A DNA stretch of 64,000 nt from positions 372,001 through 436,000 of the forward strand of contig NZ_VWOX01000003.1 of assembly GCF_008629675.1 (NCBI RefSeq). The letters are read 5' to 3'. This stretch comes from Roseiconus nitratireducens. GTDB lineage: Bacteria > Planctomycetota > Planctomycetia > Pirellulales > Pirellulaceae. A program made the position numbers and the translations under genes. Shown piece by piece: positions 46,395 to 55,204 of the stretch; positions within the stretch are counted from its first letter, which is position 1; every line of letters begins with the position of its first letter. The notes beneath the pieces are model-generated. The model was not told the origin of the DNA, did no database searches, and saw only the letters and a list, made by a program, of their open reading frames with translations.

Positions 46395-46536
46395 TCAGGC
46401 TTTCGCAGCCCAGCCGGGCAACGCCGGCGTTGATACGCCGGTATCCAAGATCCGGACGCGACCGTCGCCAAACGGTCGCTCGTCCGCAGTCTTCACTCTC
46501 CGGCAAGCATCACGACTGCAAATCGACGTCGGTGTT

Positions 46537-48774
46537 TCATTTCAGAGTTTGCCGGAAAAATGCGTCGGCAGTTTCGATCATCTGATCGAACCAGACCTGC
46601 TTCCCCAGGAATGCGTGCGGTGCGTCCTGGATGATGGACAGATCGGTCCGAACCCCCAGTTCCTTCATCCGTTGCCGAAACGCGTCCGCATGTGTGCTGG
46701 GGTCGTCGGTCTCTCCGGCGATGAACCAGCAAGGGGCATCTTCGCGATCCAGATGATGCAGCGGCGATGCGAGACGATACGTGTCCGCTCGCTGCTCCTG
46801 AGAGCCCCCCAAGAACTGTCGCCAGATCCTGCCGCGGTCATCCAACGATGAAACCTCGCGGGTGCGGTCCGAAAGTAGATCCGTCTGGGCCCCCATCGGC
46901 ACCGCGGCTTGAATCGCGCTGCTAAACGATGGATTTCCCCCGTCGCCTTCCAGCTCACGAACGCCGGCGGACGTGGCAAGCAGCGCGGTGAGATGCCCTC
47001 CGGCGGAAAGCCCGATGGCACCCATCTTTTCCGCATCGATCCCATACTCCTTCGCGTGGGCACGCAGGAACCGGACCGCCGCTTTGCAATCGTGAATGGC
47101 GGCCGGGAAGGGCGCTTCGCCGCTCAATCGATACGAAATCGTTGCCGCAACATAACCGCGCGACGCCAATCCCTGCGCGACCTTTTCGTGACTGGCGCGT
47201 TTACCATTCGCCCAGCCTCCACCGTGAATGCAGACGACGGCCGGCAGCGATCCCCACGCTTGCTTCGGACGGTAAACGTCCATCTGCAGCTCTCGATCGC
47301 CATACCGGGCGTAGGTCACCCCGAGCTTGGCATCCAACCCGGCCAACGTCTCTTGGGGAATCGCCGTGCGACCGTCTTCGCGGCGCGGTGCCGGAGCCTG
47401 GCCTGCCGGACGAGCATCCAACCGCATTTCTTCCTGGAGCAGGATCGCCATGCCCCGCAGCTTTCGCGTGATGTCCCGGTTCCGCACCAGCTGTGTTTCG
47501 CCCGGATCGGTTGCCAGGTCATACAACTCCAAACTCGGGTTCAGATACAGTTTCCAGTTCTTCCACCGCACCGCCGCCAACGCCCCCTGGCTGCCGTGGT
47601 AAAAGAACGCATCGTTGTACTCGTTCCGGTTGATGATCGGCGCCCACTCGCCGGGCGGATCCCAGCGACGACGCAGCGGCACCGAGGCGTTTAGCGACCT
47701 GTTCGCTCCCGGCGGGGGCACGACCCGAGATTCGCCCTTCAGCAACGGAGTGATGTCGCGGCCGTCGATCACGCGTCCTTCCGGGACTTGGATGCCCGCA
47801 ATCGTTGCCAGCGTCGGATACCAGTCCATCGCGCGCACCACGGCCGATGATTCGACATTGCGCTGCAATCCCAATTCCGGCCCCCAGGCAATGGCGGGAA
47901 CACGAATGCCGCCCTCGTAGGTCGACAGCTTGCGTCCCCGAATCTTTTGCTCCGGCGTGCGTCCGGGACCTCGACCGTTGTCCGACGCATAGACGACCAG
48001 AGTCCGCTCGGCGATGCCAAGTTCTTGTAGCGAATCGAGCAGACGCCCCACATGGAAATCCAACTCCTGAATCGCGTCGCCATACTCGCCCCAATTTGAG
48101 CTGCCTTTGAAGGCTTCGCTGACGCCAAGCGGATTGTGGAGCATCGTGTGCGGCAGATACAGAAAGAACGGCCCGTCCCGGTGTTGCTTGATGAATGAGA
48201 TAGCTTCATCGGTGTACAGTCGCGTGAGTTCCGCGGGGTCCGCCGGGCGTTTGACGACCTCGCCGTTTCGCAGCAGGGGCACGCCACCTTCGTCTTCAAA
48301 GTAGACGACTTCGACCGGATCCAGGTTGTGCAACAACCCGAAGTAGTGATCGAACCCCTGATTGCGCGGCAGAAACGGTTCTTGAAATCCGAGATGCCAT
48401 TTGCCGATGCAGGCAGTCGCGTAGCCGCCCGTTTTCAGCAGTTCGGGCAACGTCAATTCGTCCGGATGAATGCCCGATTGAGAATCCGCGCGATGCACCC
48501 AGATCGCATTGCCGACCCGGCGTGGGTAACAACCGGTCAGCAAACCCGCGCGCGAAGGACTGCAGATGGGCGCCGCCGCGTAGTAGTCGGTCAGCCGGAT
48601 CCCTTCAGCCGCCATCGCATCAATCCGCGGCGTCTGGACTTCGGTCGCCCCGTAGCAACCGAGATCGTAATACCCTTGATCGTCAACAAAGATAAAGACA
48701 ATGTTGGGCGGCGGTTCGGCACCCGCGTCCCTCGTGGCCGAGGCAAGACATAGGAACGTGGCGACACAACGCAT
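46537..48774 (-). CDS. Secreted sulfatase fused to an alpha/beta-hydrolase esterase
   Basis: From the ATG at 48774 (signal MRCVATFLCLASATRDAGA) the protein has an S1-type sulfatase domain: metal ligands VDDQG near residue 31, the formylglycine site C71-S-P-S-R, then GKWHLG and SDNGRGPGR. After about residue 500 a second enzyme follows: oxyanion motif IHGGGW, nucleophile elbow GLSAGGHL, and the acid/His in GETDDPSTHAD and APHAFLG, an esterase/lipase fold. At about 745 aa both active sites look complete. The fusion could remove sulfate and acyl (e.g. acetyl) groups from the same polysaccharide. The gene is followed on the same strand by no close partner. Confidence 0.9.
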   Translation of the reverse strand: MRCVATFLCLASATRDAGAEPPPNIVFIFVDDQGYYDLGCYGATEVQTPRIDAMAAEGIRLTDYYAAAPICSPSRAGLLTGCYPRRVGNAIWVHRADSQSGIHPDELTLPELLKTGGYATACIGKWHLGFQEPFLPRNQGFDHYFGLLHNLDPVEVVYFEDEGGVPLLRNGEVVKRPADPAELTRLYTDEAISFIKQHRDGPFFLYLPHTMLHNPLGVSEAFKGSSNWGEYGDAIQELDFHVGRLLDSLQELGIAERTLVVYASDNGRGPGRTPEQKIRGRKLSTYEGGIRVPAIAWGPELGLQRNVESSAVVRAMDWYPTLATIAGIQVPEGRVIDGRDITPLLKGESRVVPPPGANRSLNASVPLRRRWDPPGEWAPIINRNEYNDAFFYHGSQGALAAVRWKNWKLYLNPSLELYDLATDPGETQLVRNRDITRKLRGMAILLQEEMRLDARPAGQAPAPRREDGRTAIPQETLAGLDAKLGVTYARYGDRELQMDVYRPKQAWGSLPAVVCIHGGGWANGKRASHEKVAQGLASRGYVAATISYRLSGEAPFPAAIHDCKAAVRFLRAHAKEYGIDAEKMGAIGLSAGGHLTALLATSAGVRELEGDGGNPSFSSAIQAAVPMGAQTDLLSDRTREVSSLDDRGRIWRQFLGGSQEQRADTYRLASPLHHLDREDAPCWFIAGETDDPSTHADAFRQRMKELGVRTDLSIIQDAPHAFLGKQVWFDQMIETADAFFRQTLK

Positions 48775-48891
48775 CCACGTGGTTGGCCACTTTGGAACCC
48801 GGCATCGTGTGATCGTCAATGTTTGATCCTCATGTTTGGATGGACGTTGGGTTTGCCGAAAAACCTCTCCGGCCGCTTCACATTCGCTGGA

Positions 48892-48998
48892 CAGCGCCAC
48901 TTTGAATCAAAAACACCGTGATTTGCAGTGCAATGAGCGGCAAGGCGCTAGCCGCCGGTTGATGCGAAAAGACCCGCGGCTAGCGCGACGCGGCTCAC
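48892..48998 (-). repeat. MITE-like repeat, copy A (inverted, one end missing)
   Basis: This copy carries one terminal sequence, CAGCGCCACTTT (48892-48903), and the shared core running to GCGGCTCAC (48998), read on the minus strand relative to copies B and C. The opposite terminal inverted repeat is missing. Beyond it, 49018-49097 contains further family-related bits (CTGTCTGAAAACTCG and a CGCTCTGGCGAGCGTAGCG palindrome). It lies between two sulfatase genes; no gene is present from 48775 to 49144. Confidence 0.8.
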
Positions 48999-49144
48999 AC
49001 CAGTTAGGCCCTGTCTGAAAACTCGCAAAAACCCCGTCGCTGCCGTCGCGATCGCGGCGGCAAGCCACGCTCTGGCGAGCGTAGCGACTCGTTTTCATCA
49101 CCCTCCCTCATCTGCTGACTCGAAAAACTGTACGACGTTGTCGT

Positions 49145-50509
49145 TTATTGCTTTCGCGTCGCCTCTCGCTTGCCGTCGCCAATCTCCCAACCCCAGCCCT
49201 TCGGTACGATCCCTCCGCCCTTGTAATCGGCGCTGGGTTTGAGGGGAGGCAGCGTGGCGACAAACGCGTCATAGTGTTCTCGCATGTTGGCAACGACGTT
49301 GGGTCGACTTGCCGCCAGGTCCTTCGTCTCCTGAGGATCTTCCTGCAAGTTGAAGAGCTGCCAGCCATCCGGGCCCTTGATCAGCCGCCAATCTTTCCAA
49401 CGGACCGCGTACAGGTTTCGCCGTGGCGCGTCGGTCGGATCGGCGTTGTGCCAATAAATGTATTCGTGCACGTCTCCCTGCTTGTCTCCCTTCAGGTAGG
49501 GCAACAGATTCCTGCCATCACAACGTTCGGGCAGCTCCTTTCCGGCGGCGGCCGCGGCCGTGGCGTAGAAGTCAATGGTCGCCATCAATCCTTCAAACGT
49601 TTGCCCCGCGGGGATGGTTCCGGGCCAGGAGACAATGGTCGGAGTGTGCACCCAGCCTTCCATTTGAGTGTAAGGTCCCTTGCCGCCGCGATACGGCGCC
49701 GATGACCCGCCGTGCTGAATGTTGGCCCCGTTGTCCCCGTTGAACATGATCAGCGTGTCGTCTTGCAGATCATGTTTTTGCAGCACCTGCTGCAGTTTGC
49801 CGACGGCGTCATCCACCGCGACCACGGCGCCCTCGTAGGCTGTTCCTCCGCCGCCAGGAACACGATCGCGATAGCGCTGCGGAGTGTTTTTGACATTGGA
49901 ATGAACGGCAAGGGGCGAGAAATACAGGAAGAACGGCTTCTTCGCGTTGCGTTCAACGAACTCGACCATGTAGTCGCCGTCCAAATCGGTCAGATAGACC
50001 GAACTGCCATCTTCACGTCGACGAATGTATTGATCCCCCGGTGCGTTGCGTGCCACCTCCATGAACCCACGTTGATGGGGCCCCTGGCCGACCGACCCGA
50101 TGTCCCACTTGCCGATCTGCCCCGTCACGTACCCGGCGTCTCTCAAGAACTCCGCCATCGTCGGATGATCGTCGGGAATCGGCAGACCGCGGGCCATGCC
50201 GGATTTCCCGAACCGCTGGGCGTACATCCCCGTCATCAGGCTACAGCGGCTGGGTGAGCAGGGCGGATTGGTGATGTAGGACATCGTGCAACGAACTCCC
50301 TGCCTGGCCAGCGCGTCGATGTTCGGCGTGGGAATCCGCTGGTTGCCAAAACAACCCAGATCACCAAACCCCAAATCGTCAATGAACAGGATGACCACAT
50401 TGGGCTTCTCAGATGCCTCCTGAGCCTGGCAGGCGGCACCGCACAAGCCCCAAACCATCGCGCCAAAGGCAAGCGTGCGTGCGAACTTTCGTATTTCGGG
50501 GACGTGCAT
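49145..50509 (-). CDS. Secreted sulfatase
   Basis: From the ATG at 50509 (MHVPEIRKFARTLAFGAMVW, signal peptide ending near CQAQEA) the 454-aa product is a single-domain formylglycine sulfatase. It has metal residues IDDLGFGD near 44 and the activated Cys84 in NPPCSPSRCSLMTG. FNGDNGAN is the third metal-binding segment, and RDAGYVTGQIGKWDIG corresponds to the usual GKWHLG with His replaced by Asp. It hydrolyses sulfate esters of polysaccharides after activation by a formylglycine-generating enzyme encoded elsewhere. The frame extends upstream to 50797 without sense. Confidence 0.93.
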   Translation of the reverse strand: MHVPEIRKFARTLAFGAMVWGLCGAACQAQEASEKPNVVILFIDDLGFGDLGCFGNQRIPTPNIDALARQGVRCTMSYITNPPCSPSRCSLMTGMYAQRFGKSGMARGLPIPDDHPTMAEFLRDAGYVTGQIGKWDIGSVGQGPHQRGFMEVARNAPGDQYIRRREDGSSVYLTDLDGDYMVEFVERNAKKPFFLYFSPLAVHSNVKNTPQRYRDRVPGGGGTAYEGAVVAVDDAVGKLQQVLQKHDLQDDTLIMFNGDNGANIQHGGSSAPYRGGKGPYTQMEGWVHTPTIVSWPGTIPAGQTFEGLMATIDFYATAAAAAGKELPERCDGRNLLPYLKGDKQGDVHEYIYWHNADPTDAPRRNLYAVRWKDWRLIKGPDGWQLFNLQEDPQETKDLAASRPNVVANMREHYDAFVATLPPLKPSADYKGGGIVPKGWGWEIGDGKREATRKQ

Positions 50510-50642
50510 TTCAGGCCCGCGCCTCTGTGAGTGATAAATGAAGCATGCGATCAGCTCCGGTCCGAGAAAGCCGCTCGATTCGACGCGTCGATCTTGACGG
50601 CATAGAATGCCAATTCCTCTTCCACACCACCGGAGCCGACCG

Positions 50643-51359
50643 ATGAAAAACGCTGCGAGCCTCATTCTAACTGCTTTTCTACTCTGTCTGTCGGGATCGG
50701 CCTTTGCCCAAGACACCCCGCTTTCCGATCCATTCGCAGGACGATCGGCTGCCGGCGAAAGTGCGAACGCTCGGGCTCCCGGCAATGCCAGGAACAAAGC
50801 GACTTTGAAGACGACTGCCGGCCTTGCTCACGAATCTTCGGAAGCGACCCGCCGAATTCGGGCTGCGCTCGATGACAAGACGTCCCAAAGCTTCATCCAG
50901 ACACCGTTGGTTGACGCCATCCAACTTCTTTCCACCACTCACGACATCCCAATCGTTGTCGATACGGTTGCTTTGGAAGAAAGCGGAATCTCGCTCTCGA
51001 CACCAATCATCCTGGACCTCAAAAACGTCTCGCTTCGATCGTTCCTGCGGATCATGTTGCGAAGAGCGGGGTTGAGCTACGTGATCAAAAATGAAGTGTT
51101 GCAAATCACCACCGCCGAAGAAGCCGACAAGTACCGCGTGGTGGAGATGTACCCGTTTCCGGAAGCATTGACAGAGAAAAGCAGTGAGGTGATCAAAGCA
51201 TTGACATCATCCGTTGAGCCCAACATCTGGGCGGTCAACGGCGGTGACAGTTCCGCGACGGCTGTGGAGAACGTTCTGGTGGTCAGCGCTTCCGAATCAA
51301 CTCACGAGCACGTAGCCGACTTTCTTGAAAAGCTGCAGCGTGCTTTCGAACAGCGATGA
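50643..51359 (+). CDS. Exported protein with secretin-N0/STN-like domain
   Basis: From the ATG at 50643 the protein has a signal peptide (MKNAASLILTAFLLCLSGSAFAQD), a low-complexity spacer (about 30-75), then a domain with TPLVDAIQLLSTTHDIPIVVD, GISLSTPIILDLKNVSLRSFL and YVIKNEVLQITT. This is the secretin/TonB N0 (STN) layout. The final 60 residues (YRVVEMYPFPEAL to LVVSASESTHEHVADFLEKLQ) are like the NolW-type repeat of secretins. It lacks a pore domain, so it is a stand-alone module. A related short protein is encoded at 54388. The function is unknown. Confidence 0.78.
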   Translation: MKNAASLILTAFLLCLSGSAFAQDTPLSDPFAGRSAAGESANARAPGNARNKATLKTTAGLAHESSEATRRIRAALDDKTSQSFIQTPLVDAIQLLSTTHDIPIVVDTVALEESGISLSTPIILDLKNVSLRSFLRIMLRRAGLSYVIKNEVLQITTAEEADKYRVVEMYPFPEALTEKSSEVIKALTSSVEPNIWAVNGGDSSATAVENVLVVSASESTHEHVADFLEKLQRAFEQR

Positions 51360-51536
51360 TCTGCGTTTCAGGTCATTCCCATCCCCGCGGAGCGGATTGG
51401 GAGCTTGGACCAATGTCATCCCCGCCCCTCTTGCCTGACTTGCCTGACTAAGCGAGGGTCGACGACCGCATCCACAGTCTTGACGCTCCTGAAGACGCGA
51501 GCGTCAATTTCCGTTGAATCCATGCTGGGTCGCGAA

Positions 51537-51744
51537 ATGCCTGAGTTGCCCGATGTGGAAGTCATGCGTCGCCACGTCAGCCCGAGGTCCTTGAGACAGA
51601 AAATCCGGCGGACTTCACATGACGACCCTGACGTTTTCGCAAAGGATTCCGCCCAAACCGGTTTTCCCCCATACCTCTGCGAAGCGGCTGCATCATGCAA
51701 CGTTTCGAGCCACGCGACCCGTCGCCGCGCAGTATCTCCACCCC
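51537..51744 (+). pseudogene. Remnant of formamidopyrimidine-DNA glycosylase (mutM/fpg)
   Basis: The frame from 51537 starts with the hallmark Fpg N-terminus MPELPDVEVMRRHV, followed by a degraded SLRQKI segment and DDPDV. Near 51631-51640 the match moves to another frame, which reads KRLHHATFRATRPVAAQYLH, like the Fpg block ending ATRRHGKYL. It then stops, and the rest of the gene (H2TH and zinc-finger domains, about 200 residues) is absent. This is a truncated and frameshifted relic about 210 bp long, downstream of the secretin-like gene and beyond the 3' end of the SDR gene. Confidence 0.7.
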
Positions 51745-51792
51745 TCATCGACGCCCCGGCGGCGATGTTGACAATCAATCGAGAGGTCTTGG

Positions 51793-52707
51793 TTACACGG
51801 GTGTCTTTCCACCGGTGCACCCGAAAACTTCGGCGGTCACGTAGCTTGCTTCCGGGCTGGCCAACCACACATACAACGGTGCCAACTCTGCCGGCTGGGC
51901 CGGCCTCCCGAATAGAGACCCCGATCCGAAGTGCTCGAACTTTTCTTTTGGCATCGATCCGGGAATGAAGGGGGTCCAAACCGGACCCGGGGCAACCGCG
52001 TTGACGCGGACTCCCTGCTCCATCGCGAGCTTGGCCATCGCCTTGGTCATTCCGATCAACGCGGACTTGGTCGTGGAGTAGGGAAGCAAATAAGGCGACG
52101 GATCGTAACCCTGAATGGACACCGTGTTGATGATGCTTCCGCCGGGAGGAAGATGCTTCATCGCCGCACGGGACAGCCAAAACGGGGCGTACACGTTCGT
52201 TTTAAAGATCCGGTCAAAGATCTCGGTGGAAAAGGCTTCAATCGAATCGTCGACGGCTTGGAATGCGGCGTTATTGACTAGCAACTCAAGCGAGCCAAGC
52301 GTATCGACCGAATGTCGGATCAAATGGTCGCAGAAAGATTCGTCGCGCAGATCGCCGCCGACCGTGATCGCCTTCCGACCAGCCGACTCAACCAACAACT
52401 TGGTTTCCTGGGCATCGCTCTCTTCGCTAAGATAGTTGATGACAACATTTGCCCCTTCGCGAGCGTAACTCAGGGCAACGGCGCGACCGATCCCGCTATC
52501 CGCGCCGGTCACCAAAGCGTTCAGCCCCTGCAACTTGCCAGAGCCTTGATAGGTCTCTTCACCGTGGTCTGGCGTCGGGTCCATCTGCGAGCTCAATCCG
52601 GGCATGGATAGCTTTTGCTGATCAAAAAACGGCGGTTTGGGATAGGCATCCCGCGGATCAAACAGTTGGACGTCGGGAAAAGCTTTTGCATCTTGAATGG
52701 TGTCCAT
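51793..52707 (-). CDS. Short-chain dehydrogenase/reductase (YghA/GSP39-like)
   Basis: From the ATG at 52707, with a good ribosome-binding site (AGGAAACG), the 304-aa protein has the SDR motifs: cofactor loop TGADSGIG, NNAA (LLVNNAAFQ) and the catalytic Tyr-Lys in YSTTKSALIG, plus VNAVAPGPVWTP. A 40-residue N-terminal leader (FDPRDAYPKPPFFDQQKLSMPG) is typical of the YghA/general stress protein 39 subgroup, which use NADP(H) and are linked to stress. The upstream frame to 52965 is not protein-like. It converges with the pseudogene remnant. Confidence 0.92.
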   Translation of the reverse strand: MDTIQDAKAFPDVQLFDPRDAYPKPPFFDQQKLSMPGLSSQMDPTPDHGEETYQGSGKLQGLNALVTGADSGIGRAVALSYAREGANVVINYLSEESDAQETKLLVESAGRKAITVGGDLRDESFCDHLIRHSVDTLGSLELLVNNAAFQAVDDSIEAFSTEIFDRIFKTNVYAPFWLSRAAMKHLPPGGSIINTVSIQGYDPSPYLLPYSTTKSALIGMTKAMAKLAMEQGVRVNAVAPGPVWTPFIPGSMPKEKFEHFGSGSLFGRPAQPAELAPLYVWLASPEASYVTAEVFGCTGGKTPV

Positions 52708-53010
52708 TGATTCGTTTCCTACGGGAAGGCTCGTGACGAAAGGCCCGGTGTGGCATGCACCATGTTTGGTGCAATATCTTCTTGACGTAGAACGGATTCG
52801 GCACGCAACTATCGCGCCAACAACTCGGGGCCCGAAAGCTCGCCCCTCGCGTCCATCAGAGCCCACGTCACCCTCGGCCGATGCACCGGGAACGGCTTTC
52901 CCGACGCGGAACATCCTTTGCAGATCGTTATTGGCGTCGACCGTGTGAACCGTTGACAATCGCAATCAGCGATTCGACTCTTTCCAAGCCCCTTCTAGTG
53001 GAGCCTCGCA
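52708..53010. other. Intergenic region between SDR and rhodanese genes
   Basis: About 300 bp between divergently transcribed genes. A TTGACA hexamer at 52953-52958 could be a -35 element for the rhodanese gene, but no good -10 element is present at the correct spacing. No gene or repeat was recognised. Confidence 0.35.
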
Positions 53011-53340
53011 ATGCAAGCGATACAAACCGGCGATCTGAAAACCCTGATGTCCGCCGAAGAAAACCTGATGTTGGTCAACACCCTTGATCAAGAGCACTTT
53101 GACAAGACCCGCATTCCTGGCGCGATCAACATTCCACAATCCCAAGATCAATTCGCCGAAAAGGTCGAAGCGGCAACGGGCGACAAGTCGCGTCCGGTGG
53201 TCGTTTACTGCGCAAGCGCTGACTGCAACTCATCCACCAAGGCCGCTAAAAAGCTAGACGCCGCAGGCTTCTCGCAAGTGTTGGATTACGAAGTTGGTGC
53301 GAAGGGCTGGAAAGATTCTGGCGAGTCGCTCGGGAATTAA
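53011..53340 (+). CDS. Rhodanese-like sulfurtransferase domain protein
   Basis: The 109-aa single-domain rhodanese has the active-site Cys67 in VVYCASADCNSS and the CH2A-like segment TRIPGAINIPQSQ. It is expected to transfer sulfane sulfur to thiophilic acceptors in the cytosol. There is no signal peptide. The active-site loop is six residues long as in sulfur-, not arsenate- or phosphate-, handling members. It is separated from neighbours on both sides, so partners are unknown. Confidence 0.9.
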   Translation: MQAIQTGDLKTLMSAEENLMLVNTLDQEHFDKTRIPGAINIPQSQDQFAEKVEAATGDKSRPVVVYCASADCNSSTKAAKKLDAAGFSQVLDYEVGAKGWKDSGESLGN

Positions 53341-53457
53341 CAGCATTTCAGACCACGGCGACGGCAGCGACGCGGGTTTGCGATGTTTTAATAGGGACTT
53401 GTTGAGTAAAGCAATCGAATCGAGCCTCACGCAATAGCGGGCAGTCCGTAGCCGCTA

Positions 53458-54243
53458 TCAAAGCTTGATGGCGCGTGTCGCGATGAACGTGTCCAAAAAC
53501 TCTGACAGCGGATCCGTATCCGTTTTTGCGTAACGGTCTTCGTACAGCCCCGTCAAAAAGAACCCGGCAGCCAACTGGCCTCCGATCTGATCCTGCAGCG
53601 TGTGGCCGAACTCCAGCGGCTGTCCATCGGCGATTGCTTTCTGGATGTGTTCGGCATCCAAATGATCCAAGTCGGAATACGGTAAGCGGTATAGGACCTC
53701 CAAATTCCCATTCTCTTTCCGCTCGTCGTCAAACAGATACCGGATCGGATTGGTGAACCCGGACATCAAAACGCCCGCGCTTCGCAGCACTCGAAAACAT
53801 TCTCTCCAGACCGGCAGGACAGAGGGCACGAAGGTGTTGGAGCAGGGATGAAAGATCAAGTCGAAAGATTCGTCTTCGAAGATCGACAGGTCAGCCATGT
53901 CGCCCTGAACAATCCGCATCTCCAACCGCTCGCGCTCGGCGACCGCTCGGTCCTGGTCCAATTGCCGCGGTGAATTGTCCAAGACGGTCACGTCGGCACC
54001 GGCGGCGGAAAGAAGGGGTGCCTGCTGACCGCCTGCTGAGGCCAAACAGAGCGTTTTCGTGCCCTCCAATGGTGGAAACCATTTCTTAGGTACCGGGATC
54101 GTTGGCGTCAAAACGATCTCAAAATCACCACCGCGTGCACGGCGGACCGTTTCCCGATCCACCGCCTGGGTCCAGCGATTTCCCCTGTCGACTTGTTGAT
54201 TCCATGCTTCTCGGTTGTGCGAAAGAATGTCGGCGTCTTTCAT
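53458..54243 (-). CDS. SAM-dependent methyltransferase
   Basis: From the ATG at 54243 (MKDADILSHNREAWNQQV) the 261-aa protein has class I methyltransferase motifs: motif I LCLASAGGQQAPLLSAAG, acidic motif VTVLDNSPRQLDQD, and post-I motifs IVQGDMADL and DLIFHPCSNTF. The N-terminal word SHNREAWNQQV is typical of a broad UbiE-like group of uncharacterised enzymes. The substrate cannot be told. The frame extends upstream to 54369 but without conserved sequence. Confidence 0.88.
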   Translation of the reverse strand: MKDADILSHNREAWNQQVDRGNRWTQAVDRETVRRARGGDFEIVLTPTIPVPKKWFPPLEGTKTLCLASAGGQQAPLLSAAGADVTVLDNSPRQLDQDRAVAERERLEMRIVQGDMADLSIFEDESFDLIFHPCSNTFVPSVLPVWRECFRVLRSAGVLMSGFTNPIRYLFDDERKENGNLEVLYRLPYSDLDHLDAEHIQKAIADGQPLEFGHTLQDQIGGQLAAGFFLTGLYEDRYAKTDTDPLSEFLDTFIATRAIKL

Positions 54244-54387
54244 CGATGCTCCCGGATCGAGTTCGCATTGGCTCCAGGTATCATTGGCTCCACGTACATT
54301 GGCAAACCGAACTGATGTTCCACAGTATTCTCGTAGCGAGTAACTTAGGGTTCGGCTGGGATCGTTCACATACCGAAGGGATTGAAA

Positions 54388-54723
54388 ATGAGAAACGCGT
54401 TGTTCGCCGTCATCTTCACGGCAATTGTGGTTGGTGGCTTCCTGTTGACCGGTGTTCAGGCTGAAGCCCCGATCGAGGCCGAATCCCAGATTGTGACCAT
54501 TGTTTACAAGGTGAGCGACCTGCCTGTCTTCACTGGGTCAAAGCAGTATTCACCAAAAATGCTGATGTCGCTGATCCAATTGTCGGTTTCTCCCCGAGAC
54601 TGGGAACGTGAAGGCGGCCGTTCGATGATGGCCCCGTATCCACAGAACGTCTCGCTGATCATCTCAACGACGCAGGAAAACCATCGAAAGATTGCTGCCC
54701 TGCTGGAAAGCTTTCGGGACTAG
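54388..54723 (+). CDS. Small exported protein, secretin NolW-like
   Basis: From the ATG at 54388 the 111-aa protein has a signal peptide (MRNALFAVIFTAIVVGGFLLTGVQAEA). A short mature part follows: QIVTIVYKVSDLPVF, then LMSLIQLSVSPRDWEREGG and PQNVSLIISTTQENHRKIAALLESFRD. That ending resembles the NolW/N-domain repeat of secretins and the C-terminal part of the protein at 50643 (VSASESTHEHVADFLEKL). It has no pore or enzyme domain. The function is unknown. It ends just before MITE-like copy B. Confidence 0.75.
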   Translation: MRNALFAVIFTAIVVGGFLLTGVQAEAPIEAESQIVTIVYKVSDLPVFTGSKQYSPKMLMSLIQLSVSPRDWEREGGRSMMAPYPQNVSLIISTTQENHRKIAALLESFRD

Positions 54724-54730
54724 CTGTAGC

Positions 54731-54860
54731 TGGACAGCGGCACGTTCGGTGAGCCGCGCGGCGCTAGCCGCGGGTTTTCTCGCCTCGACCGGCGGCGAGC
54801 GCCTTGCCGCTCATTGCACTGCAAATCACCGTGTTTTCGATTGAAAGTGTCGCGGTCCAG
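54731..54860 (+). repeat. MITE-like repeat, copy B
   Basis: This copy holds the shared core beginning GTGAGCCGCG at 54749 and running through GCCTTGCCGCTCATTGCACTG to a diverged right end (AAAGTGTCGCGGTCC). It is close to copies A and C; most differences are transitions and small changes. Its terminal repeats are partly decayed (TGGACAGCGGCAC and AGTGTCGCGGTCCA). It lies between the small exported protein and the metal gene; the remaining 54861-55149 shows nothing gene-like. Confidence 0.8.
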
Positions 54861-55149
54861 CCAGGCTGGACTCTCTCGATCCCCAGTTGGTGGGCCGCAT
54901 CGACAACTGCATCACGACCGATCATCGTATTGCAGTATTTCTTCGCCGGTTGATTCGGCCGTTGTAGCTTCTGGCGAATTCATTCGGCTGGTTTTCTCAC
55001 GCCGTCCCGGCTTCGGCATCTCTCGCATCCGCGGCGCGCACTCTCAGCCCCCGTCGAGGCATGGACCTCCGACGACCTCTCCAGCATGCCCATGCTCTAG
55101 CGTGCCTCGCGCCCTCCAAGTGCAATCTGTCAAGTTGCCGCAAAACCGC

Positions 55150-55181
55150 TTGACTCCGTACCATGGTACGGAGCCGATAAT
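55150..55181 (+). promoter_or_regulatory. MerR-type operator/promoter of the HMA-MauE gene
   Basis: A -35 element TTGACT (55150-55155) and a -10 element GATAAT (55176-55181) are separated by 20 bp, which is too far for normal RNA polymerase. The spacer carries a perfect 20-bp palindrome CTCCGTACCATGGTACGGAG (55154-55173). This is the structure of MerR-family promoters, and the half-site is like the mercury operator CTCCGTAC-N4-GTACGGAG. The gene starts 24 bp downstream. No merR-like gene was found near it. Confidence 0.85.
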
Positions 55182-55204
55182 AGCGCAACGACGGAGTAAC
55201 ACCC

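Noticed and set aside
51405-51968. 187-codon plus-strand frame as an intact gene
   Set aside because: Only its central part resembles a protein (Fpg N-terminus), and homology changes frame; the 3' part is antisense to the SDR gene.
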